From a virus, in IMG/VR virus record IMGVR_UViG_3300042373_000806, positions 1 to 24,958 of that record: DNA of 24,958 nt; one strand, given 5' to 3'. Both the position numbers and the translations under genes were made by a program. The notes beneath the pieces are model-generated. The model was not told where the DNA came from. It saw only the letters and a program-made list of their open reading frames with translations, and did no database searches. Shown one piece after another: positions 7,501 through 12,910 of the stretch; the stretch's first letter is position 1, and the number at the start of each line of letters is the position of its first letter.

Positions 7501-9777
7501 TTCTCCAACCAGTATTCCAACATCATCAACCGATTCGCCAACGAATTCGCGAAGATGAACGCCGACCAGCGTAAGGAATGGGACAAGCAGTTCCGCCGCT
7601 ACGTCATCGGCCTTGACCCTCTGCCTTCCGGCGACCTTGGACAGGCTGTCCTTGAATTCCGCAGCATGATGAGGGACTTGCTCAACTACCAGCGTAAGGC
7701 CGGCATGGATATCGGCGACGCCGGTGATGGCTACTTCCCCCGCGTCTGGTCTGCCAAGAAGATCCAGGAAAACCTCCAGGCTTTCTACGACGCCGCAAAG
7801 CAGATGTACCAGAAGCGCGACCTGCGACTTCTCAACAAGGCAATCGATGAAATCAACGCCGGCGTTGACGCCGAGGCTGCCCGCAAGAAGCAGCTTGATA
7901 TCGACGCAAACAAGCGCGGAGCAAACCGACGCATCAAGACTGACGCCGAGTATCAGCAGGACGCCCGCGACCGGGCTGACGAACAAATTGCCGAACTACA
8001 GGCGGAGCATGACGCAAAGGACGACGCCCACTACCAGCGTATGGCCGAAGACTGGGCTTGGCGCGCGCAGAACGGCCGCCTGGACGAGGTGAAACTCGGA
8101 GACTCCGGTATCCGCCAAGCGACCCTTCCGGATCATGCCGACCCTCGCACGTTTACCGACGAGGAAGCCTCAATCGCAGATGCCTTCATGGACGATGACA
8201 TCGACAAGACTGTCACTCGTTACGTCTACTCTTCCGTGAAGAAGGCTGAAATCGCCCGCGCATTCGGAGCCGACGGCCAGAAGTTCAGTCAGATGATGGT
8301 CGCGTTGATGAATGAAGGATTGAGCAAGGAAGCACAGGAAGAAGTCGCCGATCTTATCCGTGGTTCTCTCGATGTAGGAACCGACAGACTGAAGGGATTC
8401 CAAGCCAAGTTCATGGACTGGGCGAACTTCGTCGTCGTCTCCGGCTACCTCACGTTGAGCTACATCAACAACCTTTTCCTTGAACCTATTTCATATGGTA
8501 TCCGCACCGGATCGCCACTCCTTGCTATCGAAGCCGTGGCGAAGACTTGGGCGCACTTCGGACGTGAAATAGTCAACTCGGCCGCTACGGCCAAGCTGGT
8601 TCGCAAGAAGTACGGAAGCCGATTTGAACTAGCGAAGGCTATGGATACGGCTTTGGCTGAAACGCTCGGCCTTACCCACGTCGAACTTGAACGCATCGCC
8701 CAAGACAGCGCGATTGACTTCAACGCCGACCAGGAAACCGAAGGCAGCCCGATGGCTCGCTGGCTCACCCAGCGCGTCCTTCGCGCCAACCTCATGGAGC
8801 AGTCCGAACGCGCGAAGATTTCCGCTTCGATGGCTATCGCCAGGGGGCATCTCCTCAACGTCGCTCGCACGTTCAATGGAAACTCTCCGTTGCAGAAGGT
8901 ATTCAGTATGATCCCAGGTGTCAGCGAATCCGGAGAGACTTCCGCAAGGGGTATGCTTCGTGAAGCAGGCGTCGCCGACGCTGATCACGCTTCCTTCTCG
9001 GCATTCGTCGCGTCCCTAAAGGACATGAACGACTCCGACTACGAAGCCGCTGTCCTAGGTGGTAGCAGAGAAGCAGCCCTGTATCGTCAAGCTCTCCAAC
9101 GTACCAGCACCGGCCTTGCCATCCAGACCGACGCTTCCATGAAGATTGCCGGATCTGATAACATCATCGGTCGCTTGCTTATGCAGCTGATGAACTACTC
9201 CTACGCATACTCAAACCTGGTGAAGGATCGTATGTACGACATGGCTCTCGGCGTGTTCAAGCGTTCAACCCCGCAGGAACAGATCACGGCCCTAGACCGC
9301 GTGAAGTACGCCATGCCTCTCATGGCTGGCGGGTTGATGACTACTGTGGCTTCGGTTGCCACCAAGGCTTTCGTTGCCTCGATGTTCCCCTCCGACTCCG
9401 GCGACGACTGGATGGAAAAGGAAGATGATTTGAAGTTCCTGGATGCCGCCTCCTACGCCGGCATGTTCGGAAAGAAGTTTGAATATGCCATGCGCTGGTT
9501 CTCTCGCGGACAGCTCCCTGGCGGACCTATTCCGGAAGCCATCGGTCGCCTTGGAGGTGCCGCCTACAAGGCTGCCGCCAACGCCGGAGACTCCGACGCA
9601 GCCAACTACAACGCCGCCAAGGCCGTCAAGGACACCGTCCTAAAGCCTGCGGCTGTAGGAACAGTATCAGCCATCAACCCTGTCGCTGGCGGCGTAGTTA
9701 ACTACTTCGCCCGCGACAAGGATGTCTCCGAGTGGATTGTCGAGGGTCTGTCCGGCACCCCTAAACCCAAGAAGTAA
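1573..9777 (+). CDS. Giant multidomain internal virion / polyvalent protein (2734 aa)
   Basis: Proteins of this size late in a phage operon are usually carried in the virion and injected with DNA (ejection or polyvalent proteins); that role is inferred. Order of parts: a duplicated NFW..DKPA-type motif at residues 3-10 and 22-30; a Gly/Ala-rich hydrophobic stretch at 272-328; Pro/Ala linkers at about 470-553, 642-701 and 770-854; a coiled coil at 555-640; two copies of an RFD-type helical module at 705-770 and 895-960; a domain at about 1160-1570 with LSPQKDW (1262-1268) and IDTHA (1419-1423) that resembles HhH DNA glycosylases (DUF7178-like); a low-complexity linker at 1572-1618; a GNAT-like domain with GKGYG at 1703-1707; then a long helical region with YFPRVW at 2054-2059, typical of large phage polyvalent proteins, and hydrophobic helices near 2280-2330 and 2575-2600. 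AAGGAG lies just before the ATG. I see no RNA polymerase or lytic transglycosylase motif. Confidence 0.85.
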   Translation: MSNFWDKDKPAQPNQDTKPKVNFWEQDKPASVPEQVVQPPVVNQPVVAVEQPTPVATAPSVSDAFKAATPNEPVVDPVKEAKKQELIKELIGAGRQLGQDIEAPGFANLQQPRLRMGNTTTGATRPKDPVIKPLIGSGNQSGALSDAFVRSYASATQADLFVALAEKLNERNKYAKLQPLSPDEFQRYQQLNLNIARGGLFNSNPQEVAELKALKEREYINTVMGHIDGIKGLIRVTNAKLKEATGTTAGMAEFDQAKGFWDSTGKLITNAGPILAEGAAGSAIGSLKGAVAAAAASAAVAGSGGSALLIKGAGLTAAGASSAVMAYNPNLLEKLVKWGEAQGVDILEDVDGWVDAAMKNPENFDQEYAKGQRQALFESGVEGAAVTGLGGAMNALPGGKKWLARAIIGRGKEAFEEVGTTLAANIAKGDMGRSQDYLLSALLGFGIGGTEDIAANNLTSAGASQSNAPIPVAPIPASPIPAAPIPATPAPATPTPAPVAPTSAPAAPVAPTAPAPIAGEVVPPAPASATPAPAPATPATATNATPAPAAPAVDPTIALQEQLAASQQLLSEYDAAKAKAEFEVEAAEAALKDDPENEAKIAAVNAAKALLDATNAGFEAANKQVIDITAQLEAASQEVAAQPTPAPAPTPAPAPAAPTPAPAATPAPAAQSTPAPAPAPSPTPVPPGPTPAPAATPAPAYDGGNPRDDARFDDLDRETKSKLRRAYQFLLEQQQVLADMKAKNYKTEKKEKQIEKIKANIAQLLGDQAPAAQSTPAPAAQPTPAPQAAPAPQTTPAPTAQAAPAPAPQADATPAPTPAPQATPAPAPTADATPAPAPTPAPTTPAPATPAPEAKPKRPSIVEGLRQGLEAIKGKEKSGAPTPPIQPSGTPVAADPRNDRRFDALNRNLKQDVRQLHNKVINDQKAREKAIKEGRSTKNLDERIASNKEKIERILSGQPAAKPNAPVDPNVAPIDPTAGDQTYDYDATPVAPTQENTQADEKNDSASLRERADKLEASGNKEQAAALRETANRIDAEAAIAEMERQIDDYARQSRGAQSTIIPYANEIIIATAKIALRIAKSKKGLDFITATAGLADRYNLSPAQLKKAYEDAKNLVKKKSTDTLKSVRQFVTDNLPGFKKGSLEISTRTPTTATGMEDFLRTPIVVGLDSTLDSPNLLKRNANLVREYPNMRVVEGETDEQTVRRFIEHVKSNLLWLYNQVPADIRNRSKLWYDGANKIANRWAKQFGHKTEAVAGVLAALSPQKDWYENVHLAEAVLKVWDQQQENVASPQMLEALDNIPSLSRFKGIKKLLATTKFKDLDVEKQALFTRLWSEAHTDRTHFIVTPEGDFDGKVVNDDKVTEAKAGWLGLDHVEKAINCLRDQSVDNISIQMGDMHKVRNFYNNIIAPGSDMGHVTIDTHAVAAGLLRALAGESLEVGHNLGSGYGYTEKGKVKPLPWIYQGRTQLHEDFRSTPGSDAFVGANGTYGIFAEAYRQAAAEVGILPREMQSITWEAIRGLYESTFKSQAENVDKIDAVWEDYRNGKLEIEEVREKLRDLGGGITPPTWYKRGDQNAQGGGSSSNQEKLPGPGVSGQPSSSVDSGTRSESSARNPGAVLTPEGDVANHRDADLAKRGFISAFADETLSEADRKSMSVSFEEDVDTLSATLYKDGKKIGTFEISHQYGSPVAKVDWSGVDADQEGKGYGSILYAEAGERVRRNGAKSLEGALANFGGVPVFVREKVFGKGSTTVSYKKDVDMSVDKFDKKYVKKDKIELFDKNDNPINPEMRTKIPDMDPRSKQLAADIKAAAQGDPATLRERVIKLLDQWERDVLGDPDKPSYRLLSLNPQALSAWAYRISKLIAKTGIKFGAWAKSMAGKMTKQQMKDVWNRAKVLARFPMSLATFRYLDSRADKMWEHVSQNPNSPTMRKLANLIFTKAGPDADAEVTTIGPDGKPVTEAVRNSIPQRIKQIRAQFSNQYSNIINRFANEFAKMNADQRKEWDKQFRRYVIGLDPLPSGDLGQAVLEFRSMMRDLLNYQRKAGMDIGDAGDGYFPRVWSAKKIQENLQAFYDAAKQMYQKRDLRLLNKAIDEINAGVDAEAARKKQLDIDANKRGANRRIKTDAEYQQDARDRADEQIAELQAEHDAKDDAHYQRMAEDWAWRAQNGRLDEVKLGDSGIRQATLPDHADPRTFTDEEASIADAFMDDDIDKTVTRYVYSSVKKAEIARAFGADGQKFSQMMVALMNEGLSKEAQEEVADLIRGSLDVGTDRLKGFQAKFMDWANFVVVSGYLTLSYINNLFLEPISYGIRTGSPLLAIEAVAKTWAHFGREIVNSAATAKLVRKKYGSRFELAKAMDTALAETLGLTHVELERIAQDSAIDFNADQETEGSPMARWLTQRVLRANLMEQSERAKISASMAIARGHLLNVARTFNGNSPLQKVFSMIPGVSESGETSARGMLREAGVADADHASFSAFVASLKDMNDSDYEAAVLGGSREAALYRQALQRTSTGLAIQTDASMKIAGSDNIIGRLLMQLMNYSYAYSNLVKDRMYDMALGVFKRSTPQEQITALDRVKYAMPLMAGGLMTTVASVATKAFVASMFPSDSGDDWMEKEDDLKFLDAASYAGMFGKKFEYAMRWFSRGQLPGGPIPEAIGRLGGAAYKAAANAGDSDAANYNAAKAVKDTVLKPAAVGTVSAINPVAGGVVNYFARDKDVSEWIVEGLSGTPKPKK
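2980..4134 (+). repeat. Pro/Ala low-complexity coding repeats, three blocks
   Basis: Three blocks of CCT/GCT/CCC/GCC codons (about 2980-3230, 3496-3675 and 3878-4134) encode alternating Pro-Ala runs within the giant gene. Between and after them lie a coiled coil and two related helical modules. Such blocks act as extended, flexible spacers in proteins, and at DNA level they are prone to slippage and length change between relatives. Codons vary freely within the blocks, so they are kept at protein level and are not a recent perfect DNA duplication. Confidence 0.8.
6287..6427 (+). CDS. Small nested ORF in the +1 frame of the giant gene (46 aa), conserved-looking phage module
   Basis: In the +1 frame relative to the giant gene, a GTG at 6287 (or ATG at 6296) opens a reading frame to TAA at 6425-6427. 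It reads MLKEEGLPLTRRNYLDLAYL and then GNPPRPWTAEHEASLPPEIQ. The pattern LTRxNYLxLAYxGxPPxxxxAExEAxLPxxxQ is one I recall as a small stand-alone phage protein or module of unknown function. Over the same bases the giant protein reads as Gly/Ser/Pro-rich linker (residues 1572-1618), as expected if the second frame were the older one. A GGGGTG sequence lies about 8 bases before the ATG and could serve as a ribosome site. It may be a live nested gene or a relic overprinted when two genes fused. Recognition is from memory, so confidence is moderate. Confidence 0.45.
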   Translation: MIKMLKEEGLPLTRRNYLDLAYLGNPPRPWTAEHEASLPPEIQEQS

Positions 9778-9823
9778 CGAATCAGTTGACGAATGTTGGG
9801 TGTTGTGGGAGGATGCTCTCGCA

Positions 9824-10159
9824 ATGCCCAACATTGATACCGACGCCCTGGCCGATAAGCTCCACGCTGATCTCGGCCTACAGACTGAAATGGGACGCGA
9901 ATACCTCCGCGCCATTCTTCCCCTCGCCCAGCTTATGGATCATAAGCAGCGGGACTACGGAAGCAGCAACATCAGTCTGAACGGCGAGTTGGGTGTCATG
10001 GTCCGCACCCAGGACAAGGTCAGTCGCATCCGGAATCTCCTCACCAAGGAGATGAAGGGCGAACCTGCCGCATCGAACGAACCTATCGTCGATTCTTGGT
10101 CCGATCTCGCGAACTACGGCGTCATCGGCCTGCTCCTCCGGAGCGGCAAATGGCGCTAG
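9824..10159 (+). CDS. DUF1599-like (nucleotide modification associated domain 1) protein, MazG-like fold candidate (111 aa)
   Basis: The family is thought to act on nucleotides, probably as an all-alpha NTP pyrophosphohydrolase relative; substrate is unknown. Visible hallmarks are K41..DYG (44-46), then a GELGVMVRTQDKVSRIRNL stretch with D64, K65 and R68, then N85-E86, D90 and SDLANYGVIGLLL (92-104), ending in GKW. These acidic residues would bind Mg. The ATG at 9824 is chosen over an upstream in-frame start because GGGAGGA lies about 11 bases before it and because the family begins near here. The next gene starts inside its last codons (ATG at 10150), which suggests coupling. Confidence 0.75.
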   Translation: MPNIDTDALADKLHADLGLQTEMGREYLRAILPLAQLMDHKQRDYGSSNISLNGELGVMVRTQDKVSRIRNLLTKEMKGEPAASNEPIVDSWSDLANYGVIGLLLRSGKWR

Positions 10160-10531
10160 ACCTAGATTAAGACCGGCCAAGAGAAGGCCGCCTGGCTAAA
10201 GACATACCGGACCGCAAACCCGGCGAGATACCTTCTCGGCCTAGCCAAACAGAGGGCTACGCGGTACGGCCTAGAATTCGATCTGAAGCCTTCCGACATC
10301 CCGATTGGCAAAGTATGCCCAGTCCTTGGTCTGACGTACAAGAGGGGCATAAACGGCACCCCAATTGACACATCCCCGACCATCGACCGGATCGATAATT
10401 CAAAGGGGTATATCAAGGGTAACGTAATTGTGGTTTCGTACCTGGCTAACCGCATCAAGTCGTCGGCCAACGCCGAGCAACTGGGCAAAGTCTACAGGTG
10501 GCTGAAACGGTTGACCAAAGCCCAGTCCTAG
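10150..10531 (+). CDS. HNH-type endonuclease with apparent +1 frameshift after codon 6
   Basis: From ATG 10150 the frame reads MALDLD and meets TAA at 10168. If one base (T at 10168) is skipped, the frame runs open for 120 more codons to TAG at 10529-10531. That frame gives KTYRTANPARYLLGLAKQRA, a Cys-Pro-Val-Leu-Gly segment, then PTIDRIDNSKGYIKGN and a following Asn in YLAN. This is the layout of small phage HNH-like endonucleases (D-R-x-D, G-N, N), which nick or cut DNA and often act as homing enzymes. GGAG lies about 8 bases before the ATG and the start overlaps the end of the DUF1599 gene. The long frame itself has no ATG, GTG or TTG near its beginning, only an ATT at 10166. It may be a mutated gene, a sequencing error, a programmed +1 shift, or an ATT start. 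Confidence 0.55.
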
Positions 10532-10547
10532 ACAAGATGGTAGGGGT

Positions 10548-10679
10548 ATGATCCTCGCCTCTATCACGCTCGTTATTGGTTTCGCCTGCGGTTTTGCCGC
10601 CGGCGTGAAAAATGCCAAGTCCTCCAAGGTCGCCAAGATCAAGGAAGTCGCCGAAGTCTTCAAGTCCGACAAGGAGTAA
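10548..10679 (+). CDS. Small single-pass membrane protein (43 aa), lysis-cassette start
   Basis: ATG at 10548 is preceded by TAGGGGT, a G-rich ribosome site. Residues 1-21 form one hydrophobic helix (MILASITLVIGFACGFAAG), followed by a Lys-rich soluble tail. The stop TAA is directly followed by the GTG of the spanin-like gene with no spacer. The size and the neighbours (lipoprotein, holin) suggest a role in lysis or membrane modulation, but nothing in the sequence specifies one. Confidence 0.6.
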   Translation: MILASITLVIGFACGFAAGVKNAKSSKVAKIKEVAEVFKSDKE

Positions 10680-11390
10680 GTGCGGTACGTCCTGCCAGTC
10701 GTAATACTCGCGCTGGCAGGATGCTCGTCCAAGCCGGAGCTGCCAGTTCAGCCCCCCGCGCCGACCAAGCCGGACGCCGTAACGACCCTAGGCAAGGACT
10801 TGGACAAGACCGACCATCGCGTCGGTGCTGCCCTGGTCGCAATTGAACGGAACGCGGACAAGCCGAAGGTAGTGGTGGCTGAATCTCGACTAGCCCAGTC
10901 ATACCTCCCACCTGTCCCGCCTGCGGACGTCGCATTCGCGGAGGCGCGGGCGGCCAAGGGTAGTGAAATCGACTACGCCAAGCAGATGGCCTTCGGCCGG
11001 CAGCTGGCTACGGCTGTCAATAAGGCTTGGGAGCGGCTTGAGAAAGACCAGGCGGAAGCCAAGCGTGTCTCCGATCTAAAGGACAAGAAGATCGCGGAGC
11101 TGACCGAGAAGATTGAACAGGGGAAGAAGGATATCTGGACCATGGCCGGCGTCGCGCTGGCTGTGATCGGCGGGGTGGTGACTGCCCTGGTAGGTCCACG
11201 CACAGGCATACCATTGCTGCTGTGCGGTGGTGCAATCGGCGCATTCCCATTCGTGGTGGATAGTCCGTATTTTAATTATATCGCCGGAGGTTCGCTTGCC
11301 GTCGGGTGTGGACTGTTGCTCTACCTGCTGTGGGACTACGTCCGTGACAAAGCCAATGAAGACACGCCCAAAGATCAAGGTGGAGTTTAA
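10680..11390 (+). CDS. Lipoprotein with periplasmic coiled coil and three C-terminal membrane helices; u-spanin-like
   Basis: The protein starts at GTG 10680, immediately after the previous stop, with AAGGAG just upstream. Residues 1-14 are a lipoprotein signal peptide and LAGC (12-15) is a lipobox with acylated Cys15. A Pro-rich stretch follows (22-30), then a long polar and helical region with a coiled coil at about 110-150. Three hydrophobic segments lie at 152-171, 176-193 and 197-220. A protein anchored in the outer membrane by a lipid and in the inner membrane by its C-terminus is the layout of unimolecular spanins such as T1 gp11, which fuse the membranes in the last step of lysis. Known u-spanins have one C-terminal helix, not three, so the assignment is tentative. 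The holin lies two genes downstream. Confidence 0.6.
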   Translation: MRYVLPVVILALAGCSSKPELPVQPPAPTKPDAVTTLGKDLDKTDHRVGAALVAIERNADKPKVVVAESRLAQSYLPPVPPADVAFAEARAAKGSEIDYAKQMAFGRQLATAVNKAWERLEKDQAEAKRVSDLKDKKIAELTEKIEQGKKDIWTMAGVALAVIGGVVTALVGPRTGIPLLLCGGAIGAFPFVVDSPYFNYIAGGSLAVGCGLLLYLLWDYVRDKANEDTPKDQGGV

Positions 11391-11622
11391 GGAGCTGGGC
11401 GAACATCCGCCCACCAACTCCAACAGCACCGACTTCGGCCAGGCCGACAAGGCTACCGGCGAGGTGACTCTTGATCCTCGGCAGCCGGAGTCTGAAATGC
11501 TAGATTCTGCAATCCACGAATTTTTGCACGTCGCCTGTCCATACATGGCTGAAAAGAATGTGGCTACAACGGCGACCATCGTAGCCGAAGCCCTCTGGAA
11601 GATGGGATACAGACGCCGATGA
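11356..11622 (+). CDS. Mini zinc-metallopeptidase-like protein with HExxH (88 aa)
   Basis: Residues 53-61 read IHEFLHVAC, a canonical HExxH zinc motif (H54, E55, H58) in a predicted helix. A third ligand could be E66 or a later acidic residue such as E78. The N-terminal 50 residues are polar with a short beta-like segment (EVTLD). ATG 11356 is inside the last 35 bases of the spanin-like gene; no good ribosome site is visible, so coupling is likely. GTG 11380 is the alternative. The stop overlaps the holin ATG (ATGA). It sits within the lysis cassette, so a cell-wall or protease role in lysis is possible, but 88 residues is small for a complete peptidase and the HExxH motif alone is weak evidence. 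Confidence 0.6.
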   Translation: MKTRPKIKVEFKELGEHPPTNSNSTDFGQADKATGEVTLDPRQPESEMLDSAIHEFLHVACPYMAEKNVATTATIVAEALWKMGYRRR

Positions 11623-11984
11623 AGCCACCGGATGAAGCCCAGTCTGGTGCTGACCTAATCACGCACCTCAAGCAAGGCGGCTTCACGGCAGCCCTTATCG
11701 GTATGGCCGGCATGGTGGCGAAGATCCTCCTGTCCAACGACGCGGAGATGACGGTCGGAAAGGCGGCGCGCCACGTCCTGGCCGCTGGCATCGTCGCCTG
11801 GCTGGTCGGCCAGGGTCTACAGGAAGTGGCTATGTCGCAGGGTCTGAAGACCGCATGCATCGGCGTAGCCGGAGCAGCCGCTACGCACATCGTGGATTAT
11901 GCCATCGCCTGGGTTAAGGCCAAAGGGGAGGCGGAGGTTGCCAAGGTCAAGAAGGGAGGCAGCCGTGGTAAAAGGAAAAAGTAA
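11619..11984 (+). CDS. Putative holin, LydA/holin superfamily III-like (121 aa)
   Basis: The protein has a short polar N-terminus, hydrophobic helices at about 22-38 (FTAALIGMAGMVAKILL), 50-66 (AARHVLAAGIVAWLVGQ) and 78-98, and a very basic C-terminal tail (GGSRGKRKK). Size, three helices and a charged tail fit holins, which form the inner-membrane lesion that starts lysis. The start overlaps the previous stop by ATGA, and GATGGGA upstream may help initiation. The neighbours are a spanin-like lipoprotein and another small membrane protein. Family placement is by pattern only. Confidence 0.65.
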   Translation: MKPPDEAQSGADLITHLKQGGFTAALIGMAGMVAKILLSNDAEMTVGKAARHVLAAGIVAWLVGQGLQEVAMSQGLKTACIGVAGAAATHIVDYAIAWVKAKGEAEVAKVKKGGSRGKRKK

Positions 11985-12279
11985 GACTATGCCCACCCTT
12001 GAGGTGGCATTGCTTGGTACGCTCTTCATCGCCGACGCCGTGTGCGTCCGGCTGTGGATGATCATGGAGGATATCCGGCTTGCACTTACAGATCCAGGGG
12101 CGATGGCTATCATCGTCACCGAGGATTCAATCAAGAGCGACAGCGCGCGCGTCGAGAACCAACTAAACACAGCACGCTCGGCGTTTGAAGACACCGAGCG
12201 TGCGACCGCTGTGTTCAGCGTTTGCCTCGCCCTCATCACCCTCGCGCTACTGGCGAGGATGATGAAGACCCGGCGTTGA
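11965..12279 (+). CDS. Two-helix membrane protein (104 aa), possible antiholin or second holin
   Basis: Two hydrophobic helices lie near the ends: TLEVALLGTLFIADAVCVRL at about residues 11-30 and AVFSVCLALITLALLARMM at about 82-100. The soluble middle is acidic and helical (residues 35-80). I chose GTG 11965 because GGGAGG sits 5 bases upstream and the added residues (VVKGKSK) give a positive N-terminus; ATG 11989 (96 aa) is the alternative, with a more distant AGGA. The gene overlaps the holin end by 20 bases, and its TGA directly abuts the stop of the convergent minus-strand gene. Location suggests regulation of lysis, but this is inference. Confidence 0.6.
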   Translation: MVKGKSKTMPTLEVALLGTLFIADAVCVRLWMIMEDIRLALTDPGAMAIIVTEDSIKSDSARVENQLNTARSAFEDTERATAVFSVCLALITLALLARMMKTRR

Positions 12280-12489
12280 TTACTTTGCTTTCTTGAAACC
12301 GCCCACGAACAGGTAATGGGCGACGCCGCCGTCGAGGGTCTTCTTGCCGGCGTTGTGCGTGGCGCAGGCGTCGGCGACCTTACGCTCGACGTACGCATCG
12401 AGGGCGAAAAGGAATTCCTTCGACACTCGCTTGCCGTGCGACTTGGCGAACTGTTTGATGAGGCTGGGCTTGATGTATTGGATCTTCAT
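12280..12489 (-). CDS. Histone-fold-like DNA-binding protein candidate (69 aa)
   Basis: This is the only minus-strand gene. The protein is small, with a basic start and end: a short first helix at residues 8-18, a central long helix at 22-45 (KRVSKEFLFALDAYVERKV region), a GKKTL turn at 48-52 and a last short helix at 53-62. The order, with Lys-rich first helix, a helix start containing Ser, a Cys near the end of the long helix and G(R/K)KT(V/L) before the last helix, matches my memory of bacterial histones such as Bd0055 of Bdellovibrio. Those proteins bind and bend or coat DNA. The ATG has no SD; CCCAAC directly precedes it. A TTGACA box lies about 40 bases upstream. It could be another small helical DNA-binding protein; no fold prediction was run. 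Confidence 0.6.
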   Translation of the reverse strand: MKIQYIKPSLIKQFAKSHGKRVSKEFLFALDAYVERKVADACATHNAGKKTLDGGVAHYLFVGGFKKAK

Positions 12490-12565
12490 GTTGGGAGGAA
12501 GGAAGACAGCATCCTACATTTCGTAGGAGATGTCAAGCCTGTAAAAAAAGCATAGTAAAAACAAA
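12490..12565. promoter_or_regulatory. Divergent promoter/operator region with a dyad symmetry
   Basis: This spacer separates the minus-strand histone-like gene from the plus-strand Cro-like gene. On the minus strand a perfect TTGACA (12531-12536 on + as TGTCAA) is followed by an inverted repeat TCCTAC-5 bases-GTAGGA (12512-12528). TAGGAT, 14 bases after TTGACA, or GATGCT, 17 bases after, could be the -10 box; neither is strong. The dyad lies between the two boxes, where a repressor would block transcription. The + side is A-rich (12541-12565) with no clear promoter. The neighbour Cro-like protein is the natural candidate to bind here. Confidence 0.5.
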
Positions 12566-12910
12566 GTGGTGATTGACGACCCTACACCCAGTAGGCACAA
12601 CCCTCTCATCGGACCCAACACCGTGGACATCAAACTCGACATTAAAAAGCTGGTCGCCTACTTCGGCGGTCGCATCAACCTCTGGCGTAAACTCAACGCC
12701 GCCGGCTACGTTCTCTCGATTAAGACCATCGAGAAGTGGTCTGAACGCGATAGCCTCCCGGCGCACCGCATCGTCCAGCTGATGGACCTTGCCAAGCGTG
12801 ACGGCCGTGTCATTGACCTTAACTCTTTCTTGCTAAACTCCGCCCCCAACGCCGAGAAGAAGCTTTCCCCCAACACCGATGAAAAACAAAAAGTCCGCAG
12901 CAGCCGTTAA
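12566..12910 (+). CDS. Cro-like helix-turn-helix regulator (114 aa)
   Basis: Residues 26-90 look like a Cro-type HTH: KKLVAYFGGRINLWRKL (27-43), then a turn (NAAGYV), then SIKTIEKWSERDSLPAHRIV (51-70) carrying the recognition helix and the PAHR segment typical of Cro-like proteins. The protein likely binds an operator, probably the dyad in the adjacent spacer. Two GTG codons in a row open the frame at 12566 with no obvious ribosome site; a later GTG (residue 20, near 12623) is also possible and would drop a nondescript N-terminus. The 3' end overlaps the next gene by 32 bases. Being first in the long plus-strand replication operon, it probably controls it. Confidence 0.7.
   Translation: MVIDDPTPSRHNPLIGPNTVDIKLDIKKLVAYFGGRINLWRKLNAAGYVLSIKTIEKWSERDSLPAHRIVQLMDLAKRDGRVIDLNSFLLNSAPNAEKKLSPNTDEKQKVRSSR

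Noticed and set aside
1573-9777. N4-type virion RNA polymerase in the giant protein
   Set aside because: Size fits, but no T7-like polymerase motifs could be seen, while polyvalent-protein-type modules are visible.
10157-10531. Stop-codon recoding (TAG read through) joining DUF1599 and the HNH protein
   Set aside because: Two stops would need recoding, no other gene in the window has an internal TAG, and the HNH protein itself ends in TAG. A one-base frame break is simpler.
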